This document shows positions 1 to 10,482 of a stretch of DNA of 64,000 nucleotides, in pieces. The notes below the pieces were generated by a model. That model saw nothing but the letters and a program-made list of their open reading frames with translations. It was not told the origin of the DNA and searched no databases. How positions within the stretch are numbered: position 1 is the stretch's first letter; each line of letters opens with the position of its first letter. The stretch covers positions 62,001 through 126,000 of the forward strand of contig CAJINV010000012.1 of the NCBI GenBank assembly GCA_905178155.1. The letters run 5' to 3'. Both the position numbers and the translations under genes were made by a program. Origin of the DNA: Amoebophrya sp. A120 (lineage: Eukaryota; Sar; Dinophyceae; Syndiniales; Amoebophryaceae).

Positions 1-443
1 TTTTGCTTTTGGCACAACTGCGAAACCGAATGCAAAAGAAGTAGAAACAAGCAACAAGAAACAAGATCTACTATGCTTGAATGTTCACTACACACACAAA
101 GATACTTAAAAAGTACGACCAGACCTCCTTCGTGACATCACGTTCAACACACCGGAGAATTTTCTAGATCAAAATCTTTAAAAGTGAAAAAAAAGAGGAA
201 CATCACCCTCCCGGGTGCTCAAGTACTGAGCACGTTCAGCAGCGTGTGGTCCTCGACACTTCAACTTCTCCTTGCGTGAGGCGTCAAAGCTGAACACTTG
301 CGAGTGGTTATGGTTTAGTACTGTATAATGAGGTGCTCTGGACGAGGCATGAACTGAGCCCAACAAGAACAAGTGTTTCAGCTTTCGGCCTCGCATAGTA
401 CTTTCTCCTGCATATCAATTTTACATTTACACACAGCCACAGT
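1..443. other. 3' flank, no gene seen
   Basis: Region downstream of the glutathione transferase stop codon. Only short out-of-context ORFs are open. I see no introner ends, RNA gene or repeat here. Confidence 0.5.
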
Positions 444-3400
444 TCACATCTTCGACTTGTGAAACAAAATTTTCCGTTCTTTCTCCCCAAGCGATGAAGT
501 GTAGTTTACACTATCCTTACTGTCCCTCAGTTTCTGCATGTCCCGTGCCTCCTTCTCCATCACCTTCAGAGCCTGCACTACCGTATTGAGAGGAAAAATC
601 CCCCCTCCCCATATTGAAAGCGCTTTCGTCTGAAAATTTGTGATGCAGATTTGAGGTCACAAATCCTGTCTGTCTTGCAAGAAGGCAAAGCCAGAGAGTC
701 CGCCGCATTATGCCGGCGGTTTGTGATGCTGTTGGGCTTACAGAGCCGACATCTGTCAATGTCATGCTAATCCCCTCATCAAAACCTCTCGACCCAGGCT
801 TGGCATATGCCTGCAGTCCTCTCCAGCAAGACAGACCTGATTTGTGTACGCAAATCCAGCATCAGAAACTTCGTTTCGATATGGGGAGGGGGGATTTTTC
901 CCTTTGATATACCGCCGGTCGCTGTTTAATTTTCTCGTACCACGCGTCTGCGTAAATCAGGCCGCAATCTTTCAAAGACCTATTCTGCTTTTCAAACCGC
1001 TTCCAGGGCTTGACCCAGGGCCACGCCGCCCTATTATCTATAGGAAAAATATTAAACTCCTGTCGATCTTCACTTGTGTAAGTAGCTGCTGTTTTTATTT
1101 GGTGGAGTGATAGCATATGCTGTTGAGTTCTTGTACATCATCTCTGCATTACAGAGCACATGCACAAAGCCTCTAGTGTACAAGTTAGTAGCACGGAACG
1201 ACGATGAAAACGTACACACATGAAGCCGAGAGGTGGACTTCGTGGTGGTCGTCTGGCATGACAAGTTGTGATAAACTTGTTTTAGTACATACTGGTCCTG
1301 CAACATCTTCACAGACTTACACTAATACAGAGTTCTTTTTTTCTTGCATACATATCCGCGATGGTATACTTGTCGCCGGCGAGAAAACCGGACGTCCTTA
1401 TGCACTGCAAAAGTATAATCGTACTCGTAGTGGTGGCGATAAATATGCGAAGACAAATCTCCTTCTCTAGGTAAATCCGCATGACAGGTTCCATTTGCTA
1501 TACTGAGGAAATTTGTCATGCGATGTATACGTAGGTGTAGCGCGATGCTTTTGCAGGGCATATTCCTCTCGACCCGCTTATCCAGAACGTGAAGCAATAT
1601 CGCAAGAAAAAAGTGTTACAGTTACGCATTGCGTTGCAACACCGGCAACACAGATAACCTTTCTCATGCAGGAAGTGCTTGCGAGCCTCGTTTCCTACGT
1701 ATTTTACCTTATGATCTTCGCATCACAAGTTATGCCTGCCACACAGGGAAAATTTGTGTTGCAGAAACTCCAACAAATGTGTAACTGTAGCACTTTTTTC
1801 TCGTGATAAGCAAGCGGGAATACTCAGTTGTACGCGCACGCGCAAGGCCGTATTCTGTAATATTACTGCAAGCCGCAGCAGCAGCAGCAGCACGAAGGCG
1901 GGATGGATCTGTTTCTTTTGCCTCGCATGTTGGCTGTTCATCCCCGCCATCAGTTGTCCTGGGCGGTGGAGCCGCGGTCAGCTATGAAGTGCAAAAGTAT
2001 TGCACTCGTATAAATGCATTACAAATTTCCTCAGCATGAGAAATAAAATTTGTAATGCAGTTTTTCCTTTTTAAGAGCAAGATTTGTAATGCATGTTTGC
2101 GATCACTACGAGTACGATACTTTTGCACAGAATATCAGCTGTGCTTGTACGATCTTTGGCGCGTAGTACAAGTAGTGTGAGACATATTGAAAGAAAAAAC
2201 TGCTTCACTGTAACTTTGTTGTAATGCAGGAAATGCATCGCCGAAGTGTTTGTCTTGCGACACATGCAAGACAAGTGATTTTTACCCGTGTTTTCCCTTA
2301 GCAGCAACCTCGCATGGCAAGTTTTCTTTGTCATGTGTAAGAGCGAACTTGTAATGCGAAACTTGCAAAATCCTTACAGCGAAGCAGTTTTTTCGTACGA
2401 TAAGACACTCCCCGCCACCGGCCCGAGGTTGCTGTTCACCCAGAACAGCCACTCCAAGATGTCTTTCTCGAACTTGTTGGGGAAAAATACTCGGCACTCC
2501 TTTCGGAACCACCGCTTTGCTAGCCAGTACATAATCGCCATCACTGTGAAAAAGCGCTTCTTCCCCCAAACCACACTTGTCAGGCGTATTGGTATTTGTA
2601 TAGTAATAGTGCGCAGACTGCGCTGTGTCATGCGCGTTTCTGCATGCTCTCGGGGACTTCCACTTTTCCATGTTTTAGGCAGGGTCAAAAGCTAGGTCTG
2701 TGATGCGACTGGGACTGGACTAGCTACCTCCCAGCGCCGGAACAAGACACTTCATGCGCAACAGCGAAGACTTTTTGGCCTGTGTAGCTGCAAAACTAAC
2801 TGCCATTTTCTAGTTGATTCTGGGTTCATCTTGCTGGGATGGACGTCGACGTCGTTTTCACACAGGATAATCGCACCTGACTCGAACAGGGTCTCTTGCA
2901 CTTCGAAGTTGGACGAACTAGATGCGCCATGGTCCTCAACATCATCGACTGTGTTGAGCTGTAAACTTCTTGTACTTCTATCGTGGTCAGCCTCAGCACT
3001 ACGAATTACCTCCACCGCAGGCATTTTCCCGTTCGGGCTGATTCTCAGGAAGTCCTCCCCATATTGCTCCCCCCGCGCTAAATCCACCGAAATATGGTGA
3101 AGAAAAATGATGTCCCCATCGTCCCAAAGTTTATTGTTGTCATGCAAATCCTCACCCCTAAAATGTAGTTTTTCATGCCGCAACCCCATGAGGAGCATTT
3201 TGTGATGCTGTAGTTCAGAAATCATTTGTCGTGCTCGAATCAGGATAAAACTGCGATCGGTTTGTGATGCGGCTGCACTAGCTAAATAGGACTACTTCTA
3301 CTTACTCTCCTACGGGCCTAAACTTGTCACACGCGACAGCCAAAGCTTGTGGATTTGTGTAGCAGATCACTCTTCATCTGGACGTATGGGGTGGGGACAT

Positions 3401-3540
3401 AATTTCTCTATAGGATACGGAATCACATCGAAATCGATGTTTGCCTCGAGCAGCAAAATTGCGACTTTCCAGCCGTTGGGTGTGGGGCTGTAGTGCAAAC
3501 GGACTCTGAGGTTTCGCGTGGAGGAGTTCATCTTGGACAT
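444..3540 (-). CDS. Glutathione S-transferase, Nu/Ure2p-YfcG type, 9 exons
   Basis: Predicted cytosolic glutathione transferase or disulfide-bond reductase. Nine exons read in phase once eight introners are removed: 3540-3418, 3087-2870, 2533-2403, 2179-2135, 1977-1809, 1592-1563, 1393-1351, 1029-910 and 578-444. They total 1014 nt, or 337 aa. The thioredoxin-like N-domain shows SPTPNGWK near residue 20, VDLARGEQ, PNGK near 59-62 and ESGAI near 110. The helical C-domain shows EWLFW...GPVAG, HYLYYAP, GDKYTIADM near 250, AWPWVKPW and RPAV. Motif order and length fit the bacterial/fungal YfcG-Ure2p class. A low-complexity Ala-rich insert of about 50 residues follows HYLYYAP. The start is the first in-frame Met of exon 1. 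Family assignment is firm; substrate is unknown. Confidence 0.9.
584..909. mobile_element. Introner, family D
   Basis: Ends TATTGAGAGGAAAAATCCCC / inverted match; 5-bp flanks taccg/taccg. It interrupts the C-terminal part of the transferase. Removing the element plus one flank gives RPAV followed by VQALKV, as expected for this family. Confidence 0.9.
1035..1350. mobile_element. Introner, single-copy family M
   Basis: A-rich inverted ends (TATCTATAGG and TATGCAAGAA outward); flanks cctat/catat (4 of 5). Excision joins YTIADM to AAWPWV, which matches the conserved GST order. Confidence 0.85.
1399..1562. mobile_element. Introner, family C
   Basis: Inverted ends TATGCACTGCAAAAGTAT / TATGCCCTGCAAAAGCAT; flanks gtcct/ttcct. 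It lies between the VLDKRVER and SGFLAGDKY coding segments of the transferase. Confidence 0.88.
1598..1808. mobile_element. Introner, family H
   Basis: Inverted ends TATCGCAAGAAAAAAGTG / TATCACGAGAAAAAAGTG; flanks agcaa/agcaa. Excision joins SRLL to HVLDK in frame. Confidence 0.9.
1983..2134. mobile_element. Introner, family C
   Basis: Ends TATGAAGTGCAAAAGTAT / TATTCTGTGCAAAAGTAT; flanks tcagc/tcagc. Internal GCATTACAAAT-type motifs are present. It splits the transferase after YYAPKIVQAQ. Confidence 0.9.
2185..2402. mobile_element. Introner, family I
   Basis: Ends TATTGAAAGAAAAAACTGCT / TATCGTACGAAAAAACTGCT; flanks agaca/agaca. Excision joins GPVAGSV to SHYLYYAP without extra residues. Confidence 0.9.
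2539..2869. mobile_element. Introner, family J
   Basis: Weaker inverted ends sharing TGTGAAAA; flanks atcgc/atcgc. The left terminus is CAT rather than TAT. Excision joins ESGAI to MYWLAKRW in frame. Confidence 0.8.
3093..3417. mobile_element. Introner, family K (F-like)
   Basis: Inverted ends built around ATGTCCCCA; flanks cgaaa/cggaa. Excision joins FDVIP to VDLARGEQ, the conserved GST junction. Confidence 0.85.
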
Positions 3541-5668
3541 TATCAAATTTACATTAGCATGTTATATAAGGGTGGCCCCACACAGATGCCACGGACACAG
3601 ATGCCCAGATGACACAGATGCCGGATTTTTGACGTCTTGCAAAATCGACGACACAAATAACACAGATGCCGAGATGAGATGCGCGACGGCTCGGGCTGCG
3701 CGGGGGCGGTCGCGCGAGAATCCAAAAATTTTGGCGCGCCATACCGTCGCGCCTAATATTACCCCGCACGGTATGGCGGGCGCGTGATTTTTGCTCATTT
3801 TCGCGTCGGCTTCTTTTCGTTTATTTCTTGCATTTTTGCGGAGGGCGCTTTTGCACCTCAAGCGCGATGCTATTCCGCTTGATCAGGCGGAGGCCTCTGT
3901 CCCGAAAATGGCAAAACGTTACACCTCTAAACACGACTATACGCTGACTAGACTCTCACCGCGCCGCCGTGTTTGGCGGCAAGACAAATTTCGGATTGAG
4001 CGCAAGGCCCATTACAAATTGGCGACTTTTTTTTCTTGCGAAAGACGACGCTACTGCGGACCCACGGAGGGTCCAAATTCGTTCCTTTTTCGCAAGCGTA
4101 CCGGGGGGATTCGTGACACAAAAAAGCCTCTATTTTTCGGATATCAATGCGCCTATGGACGCAAAAGTCGCCATTTTTACACCTTCCCCCGGTAAGACGC
4201 TGCGTTTTTTGCGCACCTTTTGGCCGCCCACGCGGCCGACCCCGGTTCCAGCTTAGCAAGCCCTTCCCCCGATGCTACTGCCCCACTTTGGGGGGCGCCC
4301 CTTTGTTCCATCTCGATCCCCCGTAAGGTAATCCGCCGTCGCTTCCTTGCTTCGCAAATGGGAAGCGGGTTCGCCGGGCCCGGCTCACCCGAACGCAACG
4401 ATTGATTACTTACCACGCGGTTCTCACAGGACAACACTGGTGGTCCCCTCAATGAGCCATATAGAAGTCGCCTTGTTTACTTGAAAATGAAATTGAATCA
4501 AATGCGCATAACAGAAGAGGACATTTTTTTCTTTTGTACAACACTGCCGGCGCCGGGCTTCTACTTACTTCCCTTTTTTTGCACGAGAGGAGGACATGAT
4601 CACCTGCGGAAGCAGACTTCTTCATGTTCAACATCTCCCCTCGCCCTCCTCGCTGTTGGAAAGATATTGGAGAAAACACTCAGTTGCTGGAGGAGAAAAA
4701 TTTTCTCTTCTGACGACCCCGGAGGCCGGCGCTTCAAATCATTCCATTCGCAAAAATTTCTAGCGAAAAATATATACGAAATATTTTCGCGCACGTCTGT
4801 TTTTGGTTGGTGCTGTGTCAATTGGACTACTATGTGCAATGGGAGTGGTTCTCGTCGGTCCTCGTGATGCAGAGAGAAGCAAAATACAAATACATGATGA
4901 GTGAAGCTTATGCACTTTTTATGTCTTTCTAGAGCTGCGGCTGGTCGCTGCCACTTTTATGCCTTCTGAAGTCGTTCTTCAAGAAGCGAAGGAGCCAACG
5001 ATCATCTTCAATTTGGTTGCAACAATACCAATCGGTTGGATATGGAATGTGGTACTACTACTACACATCCATGTGTCAAAATAAACTCGACGTCAAAATA
5101 AGATGGGAAAACCTGCATGGATAGATGCGATGCGAATTGTGAGGAGGAATACAATCGAGATCGACATGACGTGAAAGAATTTTTTACATACTAGTTGTAA
5201 ATGTTGAAAATGTGGCTCCGTGCTGCAGCTCGCTGCAACTACCCGCACGCTTGATGGAAAACTAAAATTGATCTAGATTATATAAGCAAACCCATCGGGC
5301 TTCTTGTTGTACTCAAGAGCCTGTTAGTACTCTATTTTCGCCACACTATGACTTTACTTGCTTTTAATCTGCTGCAGCACCACTAGGTGCGTATGAATTG
5401 GGGAAATCTTAATTTCATTGGAAATGACCTTCATGAAAATAGGGTACAGTTGCACATGAAAATTAGAGTATAGTCGACGTGCTGAGAAAGAGAAACGTGC
5501 GGCCACCTAGAAAATGTACTTACGTAAAATAAATAGTGGTAGAGGAAGGTCTACTTCCCGCTATGCTGGTCAATAAAACGATATTATTTGTAGTGGAATA
5601 CTATTTTTTAAGTACTTCTACGTACAACCACAACAGATGTCGTCATTTACATCATTTTCGTCCTCCTC
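3541..5668. other. Intergenic; repetitive GC-rich then AT-rich
   Basis: Bases 3560-3690 hold imperfect repeats of a cacagatgcc unit. Bases 3690-4450 are GC-rich, with overlapping ORFs that resemble nothing I know. Bases 4860-5640 are AT-rich with no long ORF. No gene can be supported; the GC-rich part may be an old mobile-element fragment. Confidence 0.45.
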
Positions 5669-8600
5669 TCAGTTCAAGACAATCGCGCGCTGCTCCCCCT
5701 CACCGGTGATGGCGGCCAGCGCTTCCTCGTTAGCCAGCGTGTCCTATGAGAGTGGACAACTTCCCCCCCCTCATTTGTATGGCATCTACAGCATTACGAA
5801 CACCAGTACAGTTGGACACTGTGTATGACAAGTTAAAAAACGCCGATTGTAGTACTGTTTGAATTTCCGGAATTTGTCATGCACGCGGTGCCACAAGGTA
5901 GCAACTGGATTTGGGTTTTTGCATGACAAATGAGGGAGAGGGGGAGTTGTGCACTGTCATATGTCCGCAATCGCCTGAGCCAGCCGGTCGGCGACGGTCG
6001 CGGGCGATGGCGGTGCTGGTGCAACTCCAGCTCCTGCACTGGGTCGTGCAAGAACATCTTCAACCTGCCCAGCCGCAGCCGGCAATCCAACGACGCGGTT
6101 GTCATCATCGTCACTCATCCCAAAAACAGCAGCCTCGGGGACTGAGCGAACCATGTCCGGGGTGGTGATCAACATGGGACCACTTCTGGCCATGTTGATC
6201 ATCTCCTGCTGCTGGTTGTGGTCGTGCTGAGTAGATGAAGAACTACCACCAGCACCTCCCAAGAACGGGGCAGCTGCTCCTGCAGGCTGACCCGCCGGTT
6301 GTTCGAAGCCCAGCTGATGAAGTTGAAACATGGAGGCCGCGGGGGGTGTATCCTGTGCAAAACTATCGCATTCGTAGTAATTGCATTCATGCATTACAAA
6401 TTTCTTTCTCAAGGTGAATCAGCATTACAAATTCAATTTCTAATGCTGGGCTAGTTTGTAATGCAATTTATAGTAGTACGATGATTTTGCATTGCATAGG
6501 GTGTAATGGGCGGCAAAAATGTGCTGGTCAACATCAATCCCACGCGCATCGGGTCCGTCCCCGTTCTAGCGTCGAACAGCAGGGGCAGTAAGCCCTGTTG
6601 CTTTCGTATGCATTGCAAACATGGCTGGGTGTTCACTGGACGACAAAACGCAACACAAACGCGTTTTTCTGCATCATCAAGCAAAAGATCGCACTACTTT
6701 TCATCTTCGTGTTGGTCATGCTAGTAGTACAACACAGATTTTACAGATATTACGCAAGACCAAAAGCAAGAATACGCGCTTCAATCTAAAAATCTTCCAG
6801 AAGATGACAACCCAGATCGATTATATTTGCAGTGCATATTCAAGTGGTCCACGCTAATCAACCCATTTCGGGCGAACCCGAGCAGTTGGCCCCGGGTCAG
6901 GTTCCGCTTTAAGTCGAATTTCAGGCCGAAGGGAAACATGTATGGGGGTAGGGTGAGCAAGTCGCTTTCCGCCGTGTTATTAGGGTCCAAAATTTCGTGA
7001 CTTCTCACAATCCGGAAATCAACGCGCCAGTTTTTCAGACTATCGTTGTTGAAGTCGGTACCCATCAGCATCTGGTCGAAGTTCCTCACTCTCGACACGT
7101 CAAAATGCGCGAGATTTTCGTCGAAGCCTGTGCACCGCGAAAACATGCCCTCCATAGACCGCACTTGGGTCGTTTTCCAGTCAGAGAGGGAAAAACTTGT
7201 GTCTTTAAACAAATAGTCCCAAACCTATCCACAAAAAAAAAGAGCCATCCCCATACATTTTTTGCATGACAAACACTGTGACTTTCTGCATGTTTTGCAT
7301 GAGACAAATTGGATTTGGGGATGGGTTTCTTTTTGTGGATAAGACCTTCGTGGTTTGCCGGATCCGTCTTGCGTGGGTCCGGATGACGTGGTTCTCGAAC
7401 TCTCGTCGCGTTGCCTCCGGCAGGTCGGCGAACTGCGCTGGTGATCCATCCGCGTTTTGCAAATTCAGGTGTTGAAGAAATCTTTCCGTTTCCAAGTGAA
7501 ACACCTTGTCCATCTCAAATTGCTCGGCGTGCGGCTGGTAGAACTGGCAAAACTCGCCGAACAGGTTCGAAAGGTCTCCATCGTTCACCTGAGAGACATC
7601 CCAGGTTTGCGGTGCCCCATATTGCTCCTCGATGTACGCTCGATTTCCGCTGTTTTCCTCGTAGTTGGTATGGAGCTGTCAGAATCTTGAAATCGACAAA
7701 GTAAAAGAAATAATTTGTTGTAAGTATGTAATGCATGAAATGCGACGCAGAGGGTGCCTCTATTGCAGGGGACGCAAGGGAGACAGATGTATAATCCTGG
7801 TACGGGTCGCCAAGAGTTGGCGTTGGGCTGCTAACTAGCATGACAGAAGGGACGACGAGCTCTTTTTCCCTAAACCGCATGACAGGTTCGCGCCCAGGAG
7901 GGGGAAAAATTTGTCACGTGCCGACTCCAGATGACTGTGGGTCTAAAACTATCAAACTGGCATCGATTTTAGTGTGTGCGACAAACTCTTTCAACTTTGT
8001 CAATTTCGATCCTGAAGACACTCCCATACTTGATCTGGCGGAAGTAATACGTGATCGCGCGGAGCAGCACCGTTTTGTCTTTCGGGAAGGGCTTGTTTGG
8101 GAGCTTCACGTGCTTATCAGATCTTTCCCACTCGAAGTTTCGGTTTTTCTTGCCCGTAGACGACGACGACGAGGACGAGAAGAGGCTCGTTTTAGCGAGA
8201 TTTTTCCGGCTCCGGTAGTCCAGGCCCCGGAGGATAGCAGCCTGGGCGGGTTCTGGAAGGGAATCCAGATGTTCCACTTGCGGTTGTTGTACTCTTTCAA
8301 GATCTTCCGGGTGCACGTGCAGGGGAGAAGAAGTACTTCTAGAACATGGAACTCCTCCTGCTCTACTACTGCGAGAAAATGACGTTGAACCCTTTTTCAA
8401 GATGCTCTTCACGCTCCCCGCTGCTGGCGCTGCGCTACTACTACCCACTTGTAGCTGTCCACCTGCAGTAGCAGAAGTTGTCGTATTTCCGTCCAGCATC
8501 CACGCTTCCTCGTCGCTGCTCGCTTCCTCGGCGATCGTGGGTAAAACGGGGGCCGCCCTTGGCGTGCGAATCTTTCCTCGAAAACCAAGATTATTCTTGG

Positions 8601-9081
8601 AGCTAGTGATGGTGCGAGAAGAGGAAGAGGATGACAGAGGTGGCGGTCCAACTCGGGAGGACGAGAACGAGGAGCGACTACCACGGCTGCTCGTACTCTG
8701 GTAAGAGGACGAAGAAGACGATGATGAAGCAGCTCCTGCGCATCCTCGCTGCTCTCTCCTGCTGGTGGTACTGCAGCTTTCATCTCTATTCGCCGTGGTC
8801 AACAAAGTTGGCGCTCGTCCTGCAAGGCCACCTGTGAAATTGCCCCTGCTCTCAGGAACGACACCGCTGAACGAAGAGGCAGATGATGCGGCATTTCGAT
8901 TTCCGTGGTTACAACTCGCGTAGACCTGCTGTTTGCGATGCTTGTTCTTCTCGGAGGAGTCAACTACCGGTGATGTGGATATCGCACAACAGCTACTCGG
9001 TCCCGGGCCAGCCAGCACGCTGGAGACGGCGACGACGGACAGAAAGAAACCGAGTTGTGCATTGGAAGAAGGAGGAGCCAT
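5669..9081 (-). CDS. Secreted Ser-rich protein with DUF285 (BspA-like) region
   Basis: Six exons (9081-8029, 7663-7342, 7220-6839, 6601-6499, 6343-5962, 5739-5669) total 2313 nt, or 770 aa. The N-terminus has a short polar start and a hydrophobic core (LGFFLSVVAVSSVLA), a likely signal peptide. A long Ser/Gly-rich, low-complexity stretch fills about residues 60-330. The middle holds DUF285-type repeats: TWDVSQVNDGDLSNLF, then MFSRCTGFDENLAHFDVSRV and a following NFDQML...NW unit. DUF285 proteins are leucine-rich-repeat-like and often on the cell surface. The C-terminal third is Ala/Pro-rich. A cell-surface or secretory role is inferred; no partner can be named. Confidence 0.8.
5745..5961. mobile_element. 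Introner, family G
   Basis: Ends TATGAGAGTGGACAACTTCC / TATGACAGTGCACAACTCCC; flanks tgtcc/tgtcc. Excision joins AIAD to TLANEEAL and moves the stop to 5669; reading into the element would stop within a codon. Confidence 0.9.
6349..6498. mobile_element. Introner, family C
   Basis: Ends TATCCTGTGCAAAACTAT / TATGCAATGCAAAATCAT; flanks gggtg/gggtg. Excision joins PPITP to PAASMFQL in frame. Confidence 0.9.
6607..6838. mobile_element. Introner, diverged family B
   Basis: Ends TATGCATTGCAAACATGG / TATGCACTGCAAATATAA with a degenerate CTGGGT core; flanks tttcg/ttcaa (weak). Phase is kept on removal (DHLK to QQGLLP). Confidence 0.75.
7226..7341. mobile_element. Introner, family L, shortest in window
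   Basis: 116 bp. Ends TATCCACAAAAAAAAAGAG / TATCCACAAAAAGAAACCC, followed by CATCCCCA; flanks aaacc/agacc. Excision joins TTKV to WDYLFKD in frame. Confidence 0.88.
7669..8028. mobile_element. Introner, family A
   Basis: Ends TATGGAGCTGTCAGAATC / TATGGGAGTGTCTTCAGG, then TTGAAATCGACAAAG; flanks gttgg/cttga (3 of 5). Excision joins RQIK to YEENSG in frame. Confidence 0.85.
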
Positions 9082-10482
9082 GGTGGATTTATTTCGACGA
9101 GATGAAACTTCAGCAACTGTGTAGTAGAGAAAAAAATTATAGGTGATTTGAATTTCCTAAACAATTTGTTGCGTGCAGCAAATTCTTGTTATGACTATGT
9201 TGAGGTGCAGCTTCTAGTTCTAGATAATCAAGGTTGCTTTACTTCAAATTCCTGAGCAATTTTATGCAATTTCCTGGTTGCAGAAAAAATTTAGTTTTCG
9301 CTAACACGATGACGTTGAATTGGCGACAGCCGGAGAATCAAAGTAACGAACTAGGTGGCACGACACACTTAGTGATAGTGGTCACAAACGAACCGATCTT
9401 CGAAATGAGAACGAGTTGTATAATGAATGCGTATAATGCGACTACAATACTTAGGGTAATAAACGCTCCAAACTGCTGCACGAGCTAGCAAGTGGACCAC
9501 CACCACTGTAGTGCGGCACGATATAATAATTTATTACGATTTCCTGTGGGTGAGGGAAACCAGTGATGATTTTTTTTTCAAACCATTGAGGATCTGTTGG
9601 ATCTACTGATCGATTTTAGATTTTTGTTTCGATCCATCGTCCACGATCTTTCGCATCTAGGGATCGATTTTTTGTGTCGACCTTCCATGATCTGCTACAA
9701 GTACTTTTACGGATCGATCTTTAACGCTGAAGATCTTGATCATGATGTTGACCTTCCTTCCATCGCCTATTATTTTCATCATTTCCACCATTTGGGACGA
9801 GAATAAATGCTGTCAGGTCAAAGAAAAAAACCGCGAGAACAACTCGGCCCTTACATTGATCACCATCGCTAATCCATTTTCATTTTTTTTTCCAGGGCCC
9901 ATTCATGATATAATATCATCTGATTTGTCTTTTCAAAACATGATGGTAAACGTCCTCAGCATACTTTCTCTTCCTCAAATTTTACGGGCGAAAATTTCTG
10001 AAAGCTATAGTACCGCCAGCGATGCAATATCGTACAAGCTTGTAAAAAAAGCAAATTGAAATTCAAATTCTGTTCATCCTACACATATAAAGCTAGATAT
10101 TCGGCGCGGCCAGGTACGGCTTAACGTATAGTACATTCTACAAAGTTACTTGCTAGTTTGCTGCCCTCTTCTTTTTCCGGGCCATGTCAGAACTGATACG
10201 GTCCTATCCTTGTCCATCAAGCTTGAACTATCTATGCTTATTTCTGTGATAATACTACTTATTTGGAAACAGACATCAAATGCTAGAAACTGGTATAAGA
10301 ATTTTCTTAGTGCAGGAAGAGAGAATGAGAAGAGCAAAGAGAAGAAAGTCACACACAACGTCAACCCCTTAGCTCATGTTCGAGGGCGGGAGCTGCCTTT
10401 ATGCAGCACAGCTTTTAGTTTTATCCATAACACCCCATCGAAGAAATAACTCACATCAGCTAGCCCGAAATACAAATACTCA
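9082..10482. other. Intergenic, AT-rich
   Basis: Upstream flank of the DUF285 gene. Bases 9590-9740 carry irregular repeats of a gatcgattt-like unit. No ORF with recognisable content, no RNA gene and no introner ends seen. Confidence 0.5.
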
